64,000 nt of DNA from Casuarius casuarius. Its lineage: Eukaryota > Chordata > Aves > Casuariiformes > Casuariidae. The stretch is from contig PTFA01000230.1 in assembly GCA_003342895.1 (NCBI GenBank), positions 186,001 through 250,000 of the forward strand, given 5' to 3'. Of the stretch, positions 38,621 through 51,700 are shown in pieces (within the stretch, counting starts at the first letter, position 1; each line of letters opens with the position of its first letter). The position numbers and the translations under genes were made by a program. The notes under the pieces are model-generated. The model searched no databases, had not been told where the DNA came from, and worked only from the letters and a program-made list of their open reading frames with translations.

Positions 38621-41536
38621 ACTGTTCAATGAACTTCTCTTTGCAGCTGGCCTTTACTTAACCAGTATAATCTTTACAGGCGTCACATCAGAGGATTTTT
38701 TTAAGATTCATTCTGAAGGATTTAGTTTTTGTTAGCATTTTGCTATATCATGGATTGTGTGATCAGCACTCTGTTGCTAATTCCTTGAAATAGGTTAAAA
38801 TGGAAAATAATAAAGAGAAAGCTAGAGGATAAATCAGGATTGAAGAAAGGCTGGCCCCTTTCTAATTTCTTCTTACTTTGCCAGGGACCCAGATTGCCTT
38901 TACAAAAGTTCTCCAAGTAGATCAAACCAGGCCAAACTCTTTCGGAGTTATTCGTGTTGACACAAGCCAAGAATTGGTTTGCTGTGTTACAGTGAGTGGA
39001 AAATAAAGAAAGCTGCATTAGGATGATTCCTTCTGCCCCCTAAAAAGTGGAATTTCAGGAAATAAAATGCGTATTTCAAATAAAACTGGCCCAGCTGCCA
39101 CTGATGCTAATGAAATGAGAGTTTCAGTTGTTTCCTTGAAATGTGAATTCTTTGGTTTGTGAAGCTGAATTTATTGAAAGCCATTCAGAACTACTTGTGG
39201 TCTTTTTTCTTTATTCTTTTCGAATGCTTTCATGCGGATTTTCCCTGAAAATGACCCAGCATCTCTCTTTTCTGAATATCATCATGTGTCTTCTGATATG
39301 CATAATAGTAGGGCTCATACAATATGAGAGATAAGAGCTTGGACTAAAAGCTCTTAGCTGCGTAAGCATCAGTTTAAAATCCCTGATGTATATAGTATAC
39401 ATGTGTTGCTATTTGATTGAGTAGAGTGGGCTAGAAGTTGTTTGAAAGACTATTCCCAATCATAGTCATCTGAATGCAATGAAAAGGGAAAAGAAAATTG
39501 CTTGACTTAGATTTCAAGATCCTGTGTAATCCATAACATGCTTGTGTCTATGTAAGGAACTGTTAACAAACATTTGCCTTTTTAAAATTATCCTAATCCA
39601 ATTAACCCTACGTTCATTTTCTAAAACATTGGATTTTTATGAGCTACAATAGAAGATCTCCTATTGTGTTGCCATCACATATGTGTTAGCTTTCTGGTGT
39701 TCAGAAGGAGTGTCTGTAAGACCAGTAGTAAGAGAGGCAGACTGACAGATGCAACACTGAGCACTGTGTATATGCAGTCACTTGTCTAATCTCTCAACAG
39801 TCTGCCTGTTGCTTTGCTTGGAATAAGATGGAACAGGAATAAGTTTGCCTCCAACAAAGAGAAGAAGTCCTAACCAATTAACTAAGGGTATTTTTCAAAT
39901 ATCCTGCAAATGATACTTAAGTTCTATCTCAACTCAGAATATGGGTCCTACAAACTTTATGTACAGCTTATTCTGTCGGGGAACTGATACAGAGCAACTG
40001 AAGTTTACAGTGACCTCCAGTGGTGAAAAACCTTTTTGGAAGAATGACATAACTGATGTCCCAATTCTGCCCGAAAATTATTCATCTGACGGTTTAGGTA
40101 AATGCAGGGTTGAGTCTCATAAAGCATATTACATTCAGATTATTTATTTATCATTTTTTCTGTCTTGTACTTCTTGTCCTTTTTTTATCTTGGATTTTTC
40201 TTCTTTTTTGTTCTTTTTCTACTCAGCATCCTCTTGCTTTTTGGATTCTCAGTAAATACAACCCAAGTGACAGTAATCATACTGGAGTCCTGTTTATATA
40301 TAAGCTGTGTGAGGCTTTGCTGATGGTGTGTTGCCTAGTGTAACAGTGTAAATGAGTTCTGGTCATTCTCTCCTCAAAATCTCATTTCTTTCTTCTTTTC
40401 TCTAGTCTCCTCAGTGCTCACAGTTTTTTTCCAGCTCCTTCCACATCTGTCTTTTCCATGTTATTCAAGATTTCCCCTATGCTTAGAAAGTCTCCTGTAT
40501 GTTGTTCATTGAGGACTTTCTCTGTTTCACTTAAACTGGCTTCTTCCAGGAAGCCTTCATAAACTGGTCTCTGATTTGCTCCTCAGTCTTCTATGTTAAG
40601 GGTTGGTTCTGCAGTGTTTTAGTGATTTGGCTAGCCCAGACCCCCACAAATACTATGCAAGAACAAATTTTTGAAATTATTGATGTTAGAGTATAGATTT
40701 TGAGAAGGGGGAGAAAGATATTTCTGTGTTCTACAAGGCAGCATATACCTTTATGCTTTAGAGTCCTTTATAGCAATTTTTATTGATTAAATACTTGTCT
40801 TTGCCAAATCTGTGGCTACTGTGGGCAGTGCAGATTAGCCCGATGGCAGTTGAATTAATGCTGTTGTTTATTTCCCTTTTGTAGTATTATTGATCTTTCC
40901 CTGCCCAAAATATGGAGCTATCTTCATAAATGAAAGTGAAGCTGGATTCTGCAAAGAGCTGTCAAGATGTCAGGTCTTTTGTGGTTTTGAAGGGAAGGGA
41001 AGGAAATTTTTGTCTGACTATATGATATAGGAATCACTTGCTGTTCTCAGATGTTTTTCATTCTTTTACACTGCATATACCAAATAAATGTGCTCTGTGG
41101 TAGGCATGCAAGGGATGAGAATTCATCAGACTTCAGCCAGCTGTTGTGAATGTAAATTCACGTGTGCATGACTCAAAGTGGACATACGCTAAGTTGCAGA
41201 TGAGCTAATAATGAGAGCTGTCTTTTCCTAGGAATATGTAGATGGAGAAACAAAACTTGTGAAGACCAGGTCTCAGAATTTGCAAATGAGGTCTCGTTTG
41301 CTGTCTTTCTGAACCAGGTTTTGCACGGTACAATGGGTCTTTAATTCTCAAGGCCTTTCTTTGAGATGATATTTGAAAGATTATCAAAATGGAGTAACTT
41401 GTCTTGCTTGAGACAAGCTAAAGTTTGGCAACCAAACGAAGTAATTAGATGACACAAGAGAGCAGCCCACTGAAAGATAAAGCATGAGACATTCTCCTGC
41501 AAACTCTGCTTGGGCTGACTCTGTCATAAGTCTTTC

Positions 41537-41635
41537 CTAAAGAGATCAGTGTGGTGCTGTTGTACTGCCTTTAGAGAGCCTTGCAAACATCTAAAGACAT
41601 CAGTGGGGTGCCTGTTGTATTTCCTTTACAAACAT
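41537..41635. repeat. Diverged tandem duplication, about 45-54 bp unit
   Basis: Unit 1 (41537-41590, starts CTAAAGAGATCAGTG, ends GCAAACAT) is followed directly by unit 2 (41591-41635, starts CTAAAGACATCAGTG, ends ACAAACAT). Unit 2 lacks about 9 nt near its end. The substitutions suggest the duplication is not recent. Confidence 0.75.
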
Positions 41636-44184
41636 CTGCCATGACCACACTGCATAGGTGTGAAAGATTCTGTCATCCAAAATAAAAAGGGGTGTTTCCC
41701 TTCTTGATCAGACTTGTGGCTTTCTCAGTCTGGGCTTCAAAGGGACAACTATGCTTGTGAAAAGTAAAATTCAAGTTCTAACAGTACAAAGCTTTGGCAC
41801 TGGCAACGAGCCTGCTTAACTTTCTGGGAATTTATCCTTGGCTTACTCCTTGTGAACATTTCAAATTCCTGGAAATTGAGTGCATGCGTCTTACGTGCTG
41901 TGGAACAAACGTGTAAGAATAGCCCATTCATTTGATTTTCATGACTGACAAAGAAACAGGGCTCACATTGGAGTTAGGATGGTGACCTGATAATAGACCT
42001 GGCCATGGTTGGTTCTGCAGTGACAGACATGCTGCTCACCCTGAAAGGTTTTGCCAGTGACCTCTGGGCAGTGGAACACAGACATCAGGTTTCACTCCCC
42101 TGTAGGAGCTCATGGACCTCTGAAGCGATGCTGACAGTGTCGGAGCAGCTTTAAAAGTTAGAAGACTACAGTTGTCAGCAGCACAGCAGGTGCTGGTGTG
42201 ACGAAGGTTCAGACCTGTGACACTAAGTTTAATGGTGCAATGGCTGTAGCTGGCTCCTCTGTTCTGGCTTATAAACCCTTTACATCAAAGCCAGCTGGGA
42301 ACCAAAGTACCTGCAGACAGTGATGACTGCTTTGGGCTTGGAAGACTTTCTAAACATGATGTACAGTGAAATGAATGTTAACTATAACAAGTCCACCTCT
42401 CTCCAGTTGTTTCAGCTCCTTATATGGCTCCAGGCATGTTCTTTAATCCCTGCTAATAATAGATGGGATTTACAGATGGCTCATATACCAGGGACTTAAT
42501 ACCAAGCACCATCAAAATGTGTCATTGCCTCGAACCATAGTTTTGAATGTACTTTATGAATGTAATTGTGTCAGTGCTTCCCAGGAGTGCTGAGGACTAT
42601 GTTGTTTCCTTTTTTAGTTCAGCAATGGTGGAATAACTTGACAATGAGCTATTTTCTGAGGTGTTTTGCGAATCACAAGATACTTTTCAGGAACTAATGC
42701 AAACTAATCAGAATATATGATTATAAATGGCTCCTCCCAGCCTAAAATCTATGTATCTGTGACTCTGTGTATTAACATTAAAAAGAAAATAAAGCTGCTT
42801 GCATCTCCCAAGCTCAGAATGGAGCAGGGCAGAAACAAGATTTGTCCCTCCAGGTGATCAGTGTCTAAGTAAGGAATGGACAGCGTCGCTTTGCTACGCC
42901 TTTCTGATGCCTTCCTAAGAGACTTTCATCCAGCCCACTTTGGATGAAGGAAAGACAGGATCCAAACCACTGAGACACTCTCCAGTTTAAAGACATTTGC
43001 TGGCTTTTGTGTTGCAAGTTTGTCCACCTACAGATTTGTGAGGCAGGGTGGGAAGAGTGGGGAAGGTGGAAAAGCCTGACATCTGTTTATTTATTTTTCT
43101 CTCAATCTAGCTGTCTCTTTCTCCTCCTCAGTATTTTCTTGGCTCAAATTCTTCTACTGAGTGTTTTAAAAACAAATGGCATTTCAGAACAAATATACTT
43201 CAATAGTGTATCGTAAACTGTCTGCAATCTCCAAGGAGCTCTGAAAGCCTGAGAAACAGAAAAGTGAATGGCGCTGTTTACTCAGATCAAAACATACCTC
43301 TAAGTCTCTATTTGGGACATGTAAATCATTTTCGCCAATAGAGAAAGGGTTTTCCCATCACTTAATAGTGGAGGAAGAAAGAGAGAGACAATCTTATCTC
43401 TTTGAGAGGCTTTGTTTTAGCCTATATGATTTCCATTTTAGGCCATTTTCCTTCAGCAAATGCTAACAGTCATCAAGGTTCATATAAATTGCTTGCTATG
43501 TGTTATATTCTCTTGCTGTCCCTGTCTAGTGGAGTTTTTCCTTGATCAGGATTGGTCTATATGAATGCATGCTAATGCAGAGAAACAATGTGAATTTGGA
43601 GCCCACCAGCAACTCCCCAGTCTGCGTACTCACTGTTAGCGCATGGATAAAGTCAATAATTCCTCTTTAAAAGTTCCTTCTTACTTACAGGGCATAAGGA
43701 ATGCTGGGCACGGAGTTACTGTGATGCAGTAAGTGTGCTGTAAATAGGCACTCTGTATTGCTGTGTCTAACTGCCTGGGTTATAGGATTCAACAGCTTTG
43801 CACAAAATGCTTCCCAACAGGGATCTAAGCATAGTTATATATGTTCAAGAGGAGAGGAGGGCACTGACGGGTCCCTGAGATTCAAATTGGACCATTTCAA
43901 GAAGTCATGGTCCTTCAGCTTTGTGTATTTATGTCTAGGAGGTTTTTTTCCTATAGTGGTAACCAATCATGTGAGCATTCCCTAGGAAGGTGGAACTGGT
44001 TAACATAAATTACTGATTTTTATTATCATTACTCAGAAGAAGCATAATTGTTCTTTCTGTTAGTCTGGAACGTATCACCCACTCCAACTCTAATTAGGTC
44101 TGTGACAGTTTAAAAATTGAAGATGCTTCTGTGAATAGCTTTTATTATAACAGGTTTTTGCACTTTTATGGCCTGATGCCTTCA

Positions 44185-44345
44185 TCCCATCTCAAAGCTC
44201 TCCAAACTCCTCTGGCTGATACTGCAGTATATTATCCCTGTTTGAAAAATGGAAAAACTGAATCAGAAAAGTATTATGCAACTTGCTCAAGGTGACACAT
44301 AGCAAACAGGTACTGAGCATAGACCTGACCTGAGATCATATTGTC
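44185..44345 (+). repeat. Old SINE (MIR/CORE-SINE or CR1-tail-like) fragment
   Basis: The order is CATCTCAAAGCTCTCCAAAC, then TTATCCCTGTTTGAAAAATG, GAAAAACTGAATCAG, CAACTTGCTCAAGGTGACAC and a diverged end. It corresponds to 'ctcaaagcactttacaaac ... tatccccattttacagatgaggaaactgag ... acttgcccaaggtcacac'. This is the best preserved of the five fragments seen. Confidence 0.7.
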
Positions 44346-44559
44346 CCTTGATCTCAAAAAAATGAAACTTGAAGCAAATGAGAAATCTGCTTTTTTTTTT
44401 CTTGGATTATTTTAAAAGGTTCCTAGTAGCATTTCCACTTCTCTTTTCTGTATGTTTCATTACAGTTCCCAGTTTCAGCTAAGCTTGGGACTCAAAGTGC
44501 ACTGTAAGTTTGGGACTTTTCCTTGGCACTATGTGCATTCAGTGTGTGTTCTTTAAAAG

Positions 44560-44572
44560 TATATATATATAT
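44560..44572 (+). repeat. (TA)n simple repeat
   Basis: Six TA units. Confidence 0.9.
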
Positions 44573-44859
44573 TGAGCAGCAAGTAGAATGCACTACTAGC
44601 AGTTTCTAAAAAGATTAACTGCACAAGCCATACTGCTTGCCCAGAGACATGCCTATACAAAGATACTGTAAGACTAAATCAGTGTTTGGCAAAGAATCTG
44701 TGTGCTCTCCTAAGAGAACAGTCATTTAACCACTTTGTCTTTGCACGCTTTGCTTATCATCGATGCCCAGTGGTGAAGCTACCAAGATGCAGCCCCCACT
44801 CTGAGTTTGAGTGCAGCATCTGCTCCCCGCTCTGTGGCCCGTGACACTGACTTCCTTGC

Positions 44860-44965
44860 AGTCCTGATCCATGACACCTGATTCCAGACTGTGGCAGTCC
44901 TGGTCCTTCATGCTTGATCTCTGACACTGGATCTCCATTAGGAAAATTACTGATACCTGATCTGC
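44860..44965 (+). repeat. Degenerate minisatellite-like stretch
   Basis: Imperfect copies of a CAGTCCTGATCC / TGACACCTGATTCC-type unit recur four or five times with irregular spacing. The origin is unclear. Confidence 0.35.
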
Positions 44966-45607
44966 CTGATCACAGCTACTTGATATATAATGATGTTTCC
45001 CATTGTGGCATGTTTACCTCTGAAAGTAAGTGCAGCAAAACCAAAGAACGGAAGGATTTGCCTGCACTCTGCAGATACTGTGGCCAAAGCATGGCATTAG
45101 GAAAGCGTATCTTTTAAGGAAAATAGCAAGGAGAAAAAGGGAAGCGGTAACAGGAGGAAAGAATAAAAGGAGAAATATATAAAGAAAAAAAATCTTTGCA
45201 GAGCCCAACAGATACATCTGTTGTCAGATATTCATTCTAGTATTTTGCTTGAAGCTATTCTCTGCTTTAACTCTGTATGTTGTGTTCAGCATGTCCTAGT
45301 ATTTAAAACAAAATTGGAGGCAAAAACAGATTCCCCCAGCTTCATGTAAGATCATCTTTTAATGTCAAATTTAGTTGATCCTGCTTCATAATCATAGTAT
45401 ACTTAGGTTCAGTCAGTAGGTTTCCAGAAGCTAACAAAGCCTTTGAGTAGGCAAGCTGGCTAAAATTAGTGTTTCCAAAGAAATTTATAATCTGGCACAT
45501 TTCATGAGATTTTCAGTTTCCTTGCAATCATTTTGTGCTCCTGTAAAGAGGGGTGCGATAAGCGAAGCTGAACTGAACTGAAAAATAGATATGCTTTATT
45601 CCAGTAG

Positions 45608-45771
45608 GGTGCGCGAGTCTCTATTGCCTGATTAAAGCATATGACACTGCTTTCATATGCCACTGTTTTCCAACACATTCTAGCACTTTGTTTTAAAACT
45701 CTTTGACTAGCTCTAGTGAGTTAGTCGTATTGAGTCATATGCTTTAATCAGGCAATAGAGACTCGCACACC
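45608..45771. repeat. Long near-perfect inverted repeat (38-bp arms, 88-nt spacer), MITE-like
   Basis: The left arm is 45608-45645 and the right arm 45734-45771. The arms are exact reverse complements except for one C/T difference, 37 of 38 positions. The arm core reads GAGTCTCTATTGCCTGATTA on the left. The 88-nt spacer contains a short direct repeat of CATATGnCACTG that overlaps the inner end of the left arm. No convincing target-site duplication flanks it. This could be a miniature inverted-repeat transposon, an old hairpin-type conserved repeat (Eulor/UCON-like), or a structured RNA. Confidence 0.85.
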
Positions 45772-48700
45772 TGTTAATCACTATTAATTTTACACAGTGT
45801 CAGATGAAAAATCTAGGAAAAACAATGCCTCAGTCACACAATTGAATCCCTCAGGCTTCCAAATGGTTCCAGGTGCATGTAGGACTGCAGAGAAACCAAA
45901 GAGCCTGAAATCTTTCATTCTGTTGGTTAAGACAGACCTAGAAGTAATGAATATTTCCTGTATATTCTAGTGGCAGCAGGAAAGTATTACAAGCAATTAA
46001 GTAGCGGCTTTCATTAGAGTATTCTGGATTTAGAGCAAAATTTTATCTAGGCCAGTATCCCGGCTACAAATGGCTAGTATCAGGATCTAAAATAAAGGAA
46101 CATGAGGTGAGATTCTTCCCCTGTAAAACCCTCTCAGCTTCAGGCAATCAGTCAGCAGCGTAGGGCCTGAAGTTAAATCTTAACCGTTGCCACTATTGAA
46201 ACTAATTTGTCTAATGCTTTTTTTTGTCTCATTTACCCTTATGCCTCCACAACATCCTAAGGCAGTAAGTTCCACAACAAATAATCAGTGTGAGAGTCTG
46301 TTATTTCTCATTTGAAACTCATTTGCAATTTTATTGAGCATCTCCTGCTTCTTGCACTGGGAGAAATAGCAGTAATTCCCCATTCCTTTTGTCACAGCAA
46401 TCATGATTTCCTCGAGCGATGACACAATTTACAGGCATATGTAGAATTTTTCAGTGAATACGGAGATTAATGCAAAAACACTAGTTAGAAAGGACATATT
46501 TCTTTAAAAACACATGAGAAGAAAAAAGAGAGCAAGAAAGAGAAAGAGAAATTAACTGTTTAATGAGACCACAAAGCCAGCCGAGCAGACTAACAAGAAA
46601 CCAAATAGTGTGGCATAATTGCAAAGTGAGATTGTTGCGTGAAATTGCCCTGCCTTTCCAAAGAGCGTAGTCTTGCCAGCTCATGAAAAATGCCTTTCTA
46701 AAGAGCAAAAGGTTGATGTTTTGAGCAGAATAATCCTTTTCATAATGCCGATCTCTGTTTTGTGGGCAGGTGAGGAAATAATTTGTGATTTTTGATCAGT
46801 CTTCATATATTTCACACCCTTAGGATAATGATTCCTGCTAACACCATTTCTCGAAGAAGGATTCATGAAAGATATGTTAAAAGAAGTCATGATAAAAAAA
46901 CACCATCAGCCAGATCCCACAAAATCAAAGCCCAACAACTTAGTATTTTGTGCCAAGAATAAAGTGTTTTATTGTTCACTCTCATTAGAGCATAACACAA
47001 TAGCATAGAAGACTCAAGTGGGGTTGAAGAACTGGCTGTTACCCAAGACTGAGGCCAGAATCTCATTTCAGAATGTACTAGACAACTACATAGTTCCACT
47101 CAGACTGCCCTTAACAGAATTTAAACTATGCTAAAAGCCACAATTCAAGTTTCTGCAGTGATGACAGTCTGTTTTGAGTGTAGTTGAGTTTTGAAGTGGG
47201 GACAAAAGGTGAGATTAATCGTCTCTATCCATAGCCTTTGAAAAGTCAAGTGTTCTTTTTTAGTCAGAAGGGAGAGAAGTTCAACCAGAGGCAGTTCTTC
47301 CCATTTGTCCTGCACTCTTACGTGGGGCAAATTGCCCTTTAGAGATGTCTTTCTCTCTCCCTTTGCTGTAGGGGATGCTTAGCTTAGATGATCACCATAG
47401 GCAAGACATCTTTTTCGTGACTAGAGTTAGATTTATGATTTTTACAGATTCTTTAGCTTTGTTTTCCTTATGTTTATGTTTGGCTTTAACCAGTGTAACT
47501 ACAAATTCGTGCCTACACTGCTGAGGTGGAGATGAAAGCCAGATAGTGTCAGTAGGGCTTTATCTACCTATGACTTCCCTTCAGATAGAAAAGGAAAAAA
47601 TTGTGTGACTTATATATGTGATCCCAAAGATCTGTTGCAGCGTTTAAAAGAAAAAAAGCCTATACCGTTATCTTCCACTAGCTGCATAAAGTGAGAAGGG
47701 ACCATTTTGGTCCTCCATTCTGCCCTTCCACAGGGCAGAGGCCGTGGAATTCAGCCAGGCGGTTTCTGTATGGAGCCCAAGAGCTTGTGATCAAATTAGT
47801 GAGTAACATTATTTGAGTTCTACAAATAGAAGAAGCGAGCAGATGAGGAGAGGTCAGGGGAAGAGACAGAGGGCCTCTGAGGTAAGTGGAGAGTTTGTTT
47901 CATAACAAGACTGCTCTTCTCATGTTTCCACGTCCGAGAAGCAGAGTCACTAGACACTCAGGAATCTAGAACTGATCTTCCATTAACATAAATACAACAA
48001 ACTTATTCAAAGTAATGTTAAGTTTATTTATTTTCTTTATAAGAAAAAAAGGTAATAATTTAGGCTGAAAACACATCTGGAAATGCAAAAGATCTGACTC
48101 CTAGAAAATCTTAGTTTCGTTACATTGTGTAGGTATAATGTTTCTCAATCCTGCTGCTTTTTCAAATCACAGTTTCTTATTTTTGAGGGTTTCTGAAATG
48201 TTATACTACTGCATAACACAGGATGTTCACTGTGATCAGCTGTACAATGCAGCAAGAGTCCTAACCTTTCTGTTCTCTGTTTATTTTTGTTTTAACCATG
48301 CAAAGTTTGCCTATGATCCCTCCCTATTCAGAAGTATGGGGAGGTTACAGGTGCAAGCAGACTGCACTGGATAAACATCATCACCACCTTTCCAGTCCTC
48401 AGATAAGAAAAGAAAACCAATTAATGATTGGGCCAACTACATGGGGGGGAAGTGGGAAAGGCAAGGGTTGAGGCTTTTACTCTGTCTCCCTTTTTGCTGG
48501 ACAAGCTTCTGAAGAGCCCTGAGGCTCTCTTAAGGGCAATGCTTGCTTTAACCACCTGCTTTGCTAAGAGACTAGGCCTGTTAACCAGTGTATGTGGTTT
48601 TAGTCCTGCCAGAGTTGTTCAGAGGATGGCCAATTTTTCTGCAGCTTTTAAAAAGTTCCTGCTCCGATAACATAAGAGCACAGTTGTTTTCACCTGAAAG

Positions 48701-51700
48701 TTCAAGCAGGCACATCAGAATTTCACAATTAAGAGTAAGCAGCACACAGACCTTTTCCCAGAAGACCTTTAAAGAGCAGTCAGAAATGCTTCTGGATGCG
48801 CATAATCTCAGATGGTAAAGCACACTGAGACATGACTACTCTTAGCAAGGGCTGCCTTGCACCTGTTCTGGCCATCTGTGTGGAAGTTCTTTCATAAATG
48901 TATCATACTTCAATTCTTGTGTCTTTAACATAAAATCCTCTTCATAAAATTCACTCTGAATCCCACAGCATGGACTTACCAAAGGCTTAAAACTTCCACT
49001 ACAGTAGTCTGCAGGTGTGCACTGTAATTGAATTTAATTCAGAGCAGGTGACAATAAACAGGAAGCACAATGTGTGCATTTTGGCAAAGAAGTGATAAAA
49101 CTGCTGAGCTCTGGAACAGGCAGGTTGCATGTATTGGTTTGGTTCTCCTGTATTCATCTGGGAAAAAATATACCTTGCTTTAGACATTTGTGACCTACTT
49201 TAAGGCTATGCTTAAGCCATTTTTTTAACACAAAGCTTTTATTCTGGACCCTGGTTTAAAAATGCTGACTAGTAGAGTCTTTGAACATCTAATGAAAGAC
49301 TGCTTCACATTTTCTCACAGAAAAATAGAAGAAAACTCATGGTATAGTTACATGAAATAAGGGTTTAAGAGGGAGGACTGCAATTGCCTAAGTGACACAG
49401 TGTTGTAGAAAGGCAAGGCTTTTCCTACAGACAGCATAGCTCTAGTAAAATATTTATTCCTAAAAAGAAAAGTATTTCCTCAACTTTTGCAGGCTGAAAC
49501 ACTCTATTTCAGCAGTGGAATATTAATGAATCAGTAAGGTCAGACTCTGTTTTATTTAGCCAGCTTCTGTAGCACTCATTTACTTTATTGTTTATTCAAA
49601 CCAGACACTTAATCAGCATTACATGTTGATAAAATTTCTGTGAAAAGAAACTTCTGTCTGGGACAAGCTATGGTTGGCCAAAGGAAGCACTCTTTTTTCC
49701 TCAGACAGTTGGGCCTCTCCCAAAGACCAAGCAACTTAAATCTTACATGATTTTACATATCCTGTACATTAAGGTAGGGAAATAGTGTTTTGGTTCTGGG
49801 GGCTGTAATCCAGCTGTGTGCCTTGCAGGTCAGCGTGCTCATCAGATGCCCAAACTGACCTCTGACGGCAATTTCCTCAGAGCATTTCTATGAAGTAGAA
49901 CCTCAGGTCATCTTCTTCAGTGAATGATCAGGCTGCTATTTTATTCCTGACCTGCCTTAAGGAACACTCCTTGCCAAGAAAAGTGCTCAGAAATTGAAAA
50001 ATGGCAAATGTACAACCTCAGAATTTTTCCCCTAGTTATTATGGACTGTCCTATAATCTGGTCACATACTATTTTTTAGTGGCCCTCCTGGCTAATTCTC
50101 AGGATTTTGTTTCTTCCCATTGAGTGTATCCTTCTTTGCATGATTCACTTCATTCCATTTAAACTGATTCTTTACCCATTCTAGACTGCCTGAAGAATGT
50201 CATAGACAGCAGTGAAAGCACAGGAGAAAAAACGTCTCTGTGCAGGGGTACATCTGTCAGTGCCACAGCAAACTCTTGAAGCTGAGAGGAGCAACTACAA
50301 GGAAAATCTTGCCCAGACTCTGTGCTATCCTGGAAAGCATGCTCCATGCAAATAGAATATTAAGAGAATGTAGCTACCAACCGATTCTGTAAAATCTTTT
50401 GCATAAGAGTCTTAGACGTTGGTGAGGTCTGAGTGATTTTCTATTTGAATAGCAAGAGCAGGTAATTGTCACCAAGACCTCTCTCCCCAATTTTTATGTA
50501 AATGACAATAAAAATAAATTTAACACACACACAACTATTTTTAAGTTTTTTTTTTCCTAGAAATGAGTGAATCATTTAATTTGTAAGTTCTAACAACATT
50601 AAGCCCAAGACTGATGTTCATTTTTGGCAGTTTCAAGCTGAAGAGGTAAAGCTTGGCAAATTAAAAAATAAAAAGCTTTATCATAAAAGATATTTGGATA
50701 TTTGTTGATTTGATATACTAGTCTCCTGCCAGCTACCATGTCTCTTTCTAGATCTCATCAGCTAATTGAAAATCGGAAAAGTACCACAAAGTATCTTTCT
50801 ATTGGTTGTTGATATCGTTTATTTCTTGAGTGTTTTCGATTGAGCACTGATTATGGCTCATCTTTTCAGTCATGTGGGCAGGCATCTGGAATGATCATTT
50901 AGTTGGAATATGTGGGGGTTAAAGGAGACAAAAATAGATGGTGATTGTGATGGCTTTCAAAGTTCAACTATAAGGTTAAAAACTTGCCGTGTTTCATCTT
51001 GTTGTGATGAAGCACTCCATGGGAAAGAAAATAGCGACAAAAGAAGGCACGTAGCCAAAAGGCATTTCTGTCCCTGAGAATATCCACCAACACAAAAAGC
51101 TATTAGCACATGTACCCTGAGCTGGGCAGGGACACAGGGAAGAAGATTTCTGTGACCTTTATCTCATGTCCTTTCATGCTGTCGTATAGAATTGAGCAGA
51201 GTATGTTATTTAGATTGGTTTAAAACAAGCAGATCAAAGGGGAGAAAAAGTGAAATACTTAATGTAATTTCCTGGATTTTAGGGCATTTTAATATAGTTC
51301 AGAAGTTAAGTTTTATGTAACACCCTTTCTTTAAATTCTCCTCGCCTAAACCATAAATGTAAGGTATGGTAAGTTGCCAGACACAAGTTACGATCTATTA
51401 AAATATCAACAAATACTCACCAAAATCAGTAGACCCTGCAAATAAAGTCAGCTCCAATTACCCCTTCCCTGAAAACACTGGTCTCCAGTACATACATCTC
51501 AGGCTTCTTTTCCTTCTACTTAGTCAAGGATTCTGACATTATGTTAAGTATGAATGTACCATTTATTTCAGTTTTTTGATACTAGATTTTCTAGAAGAAG
51601 AAATGGGTCAAGGCATTTTTTGCACCCAGATTTTCATGCTGATTTACTTAGTTAAGCCTGTTCAATCGCAACTCTGGTTGCAGTCATACTGGCAAAAAAT

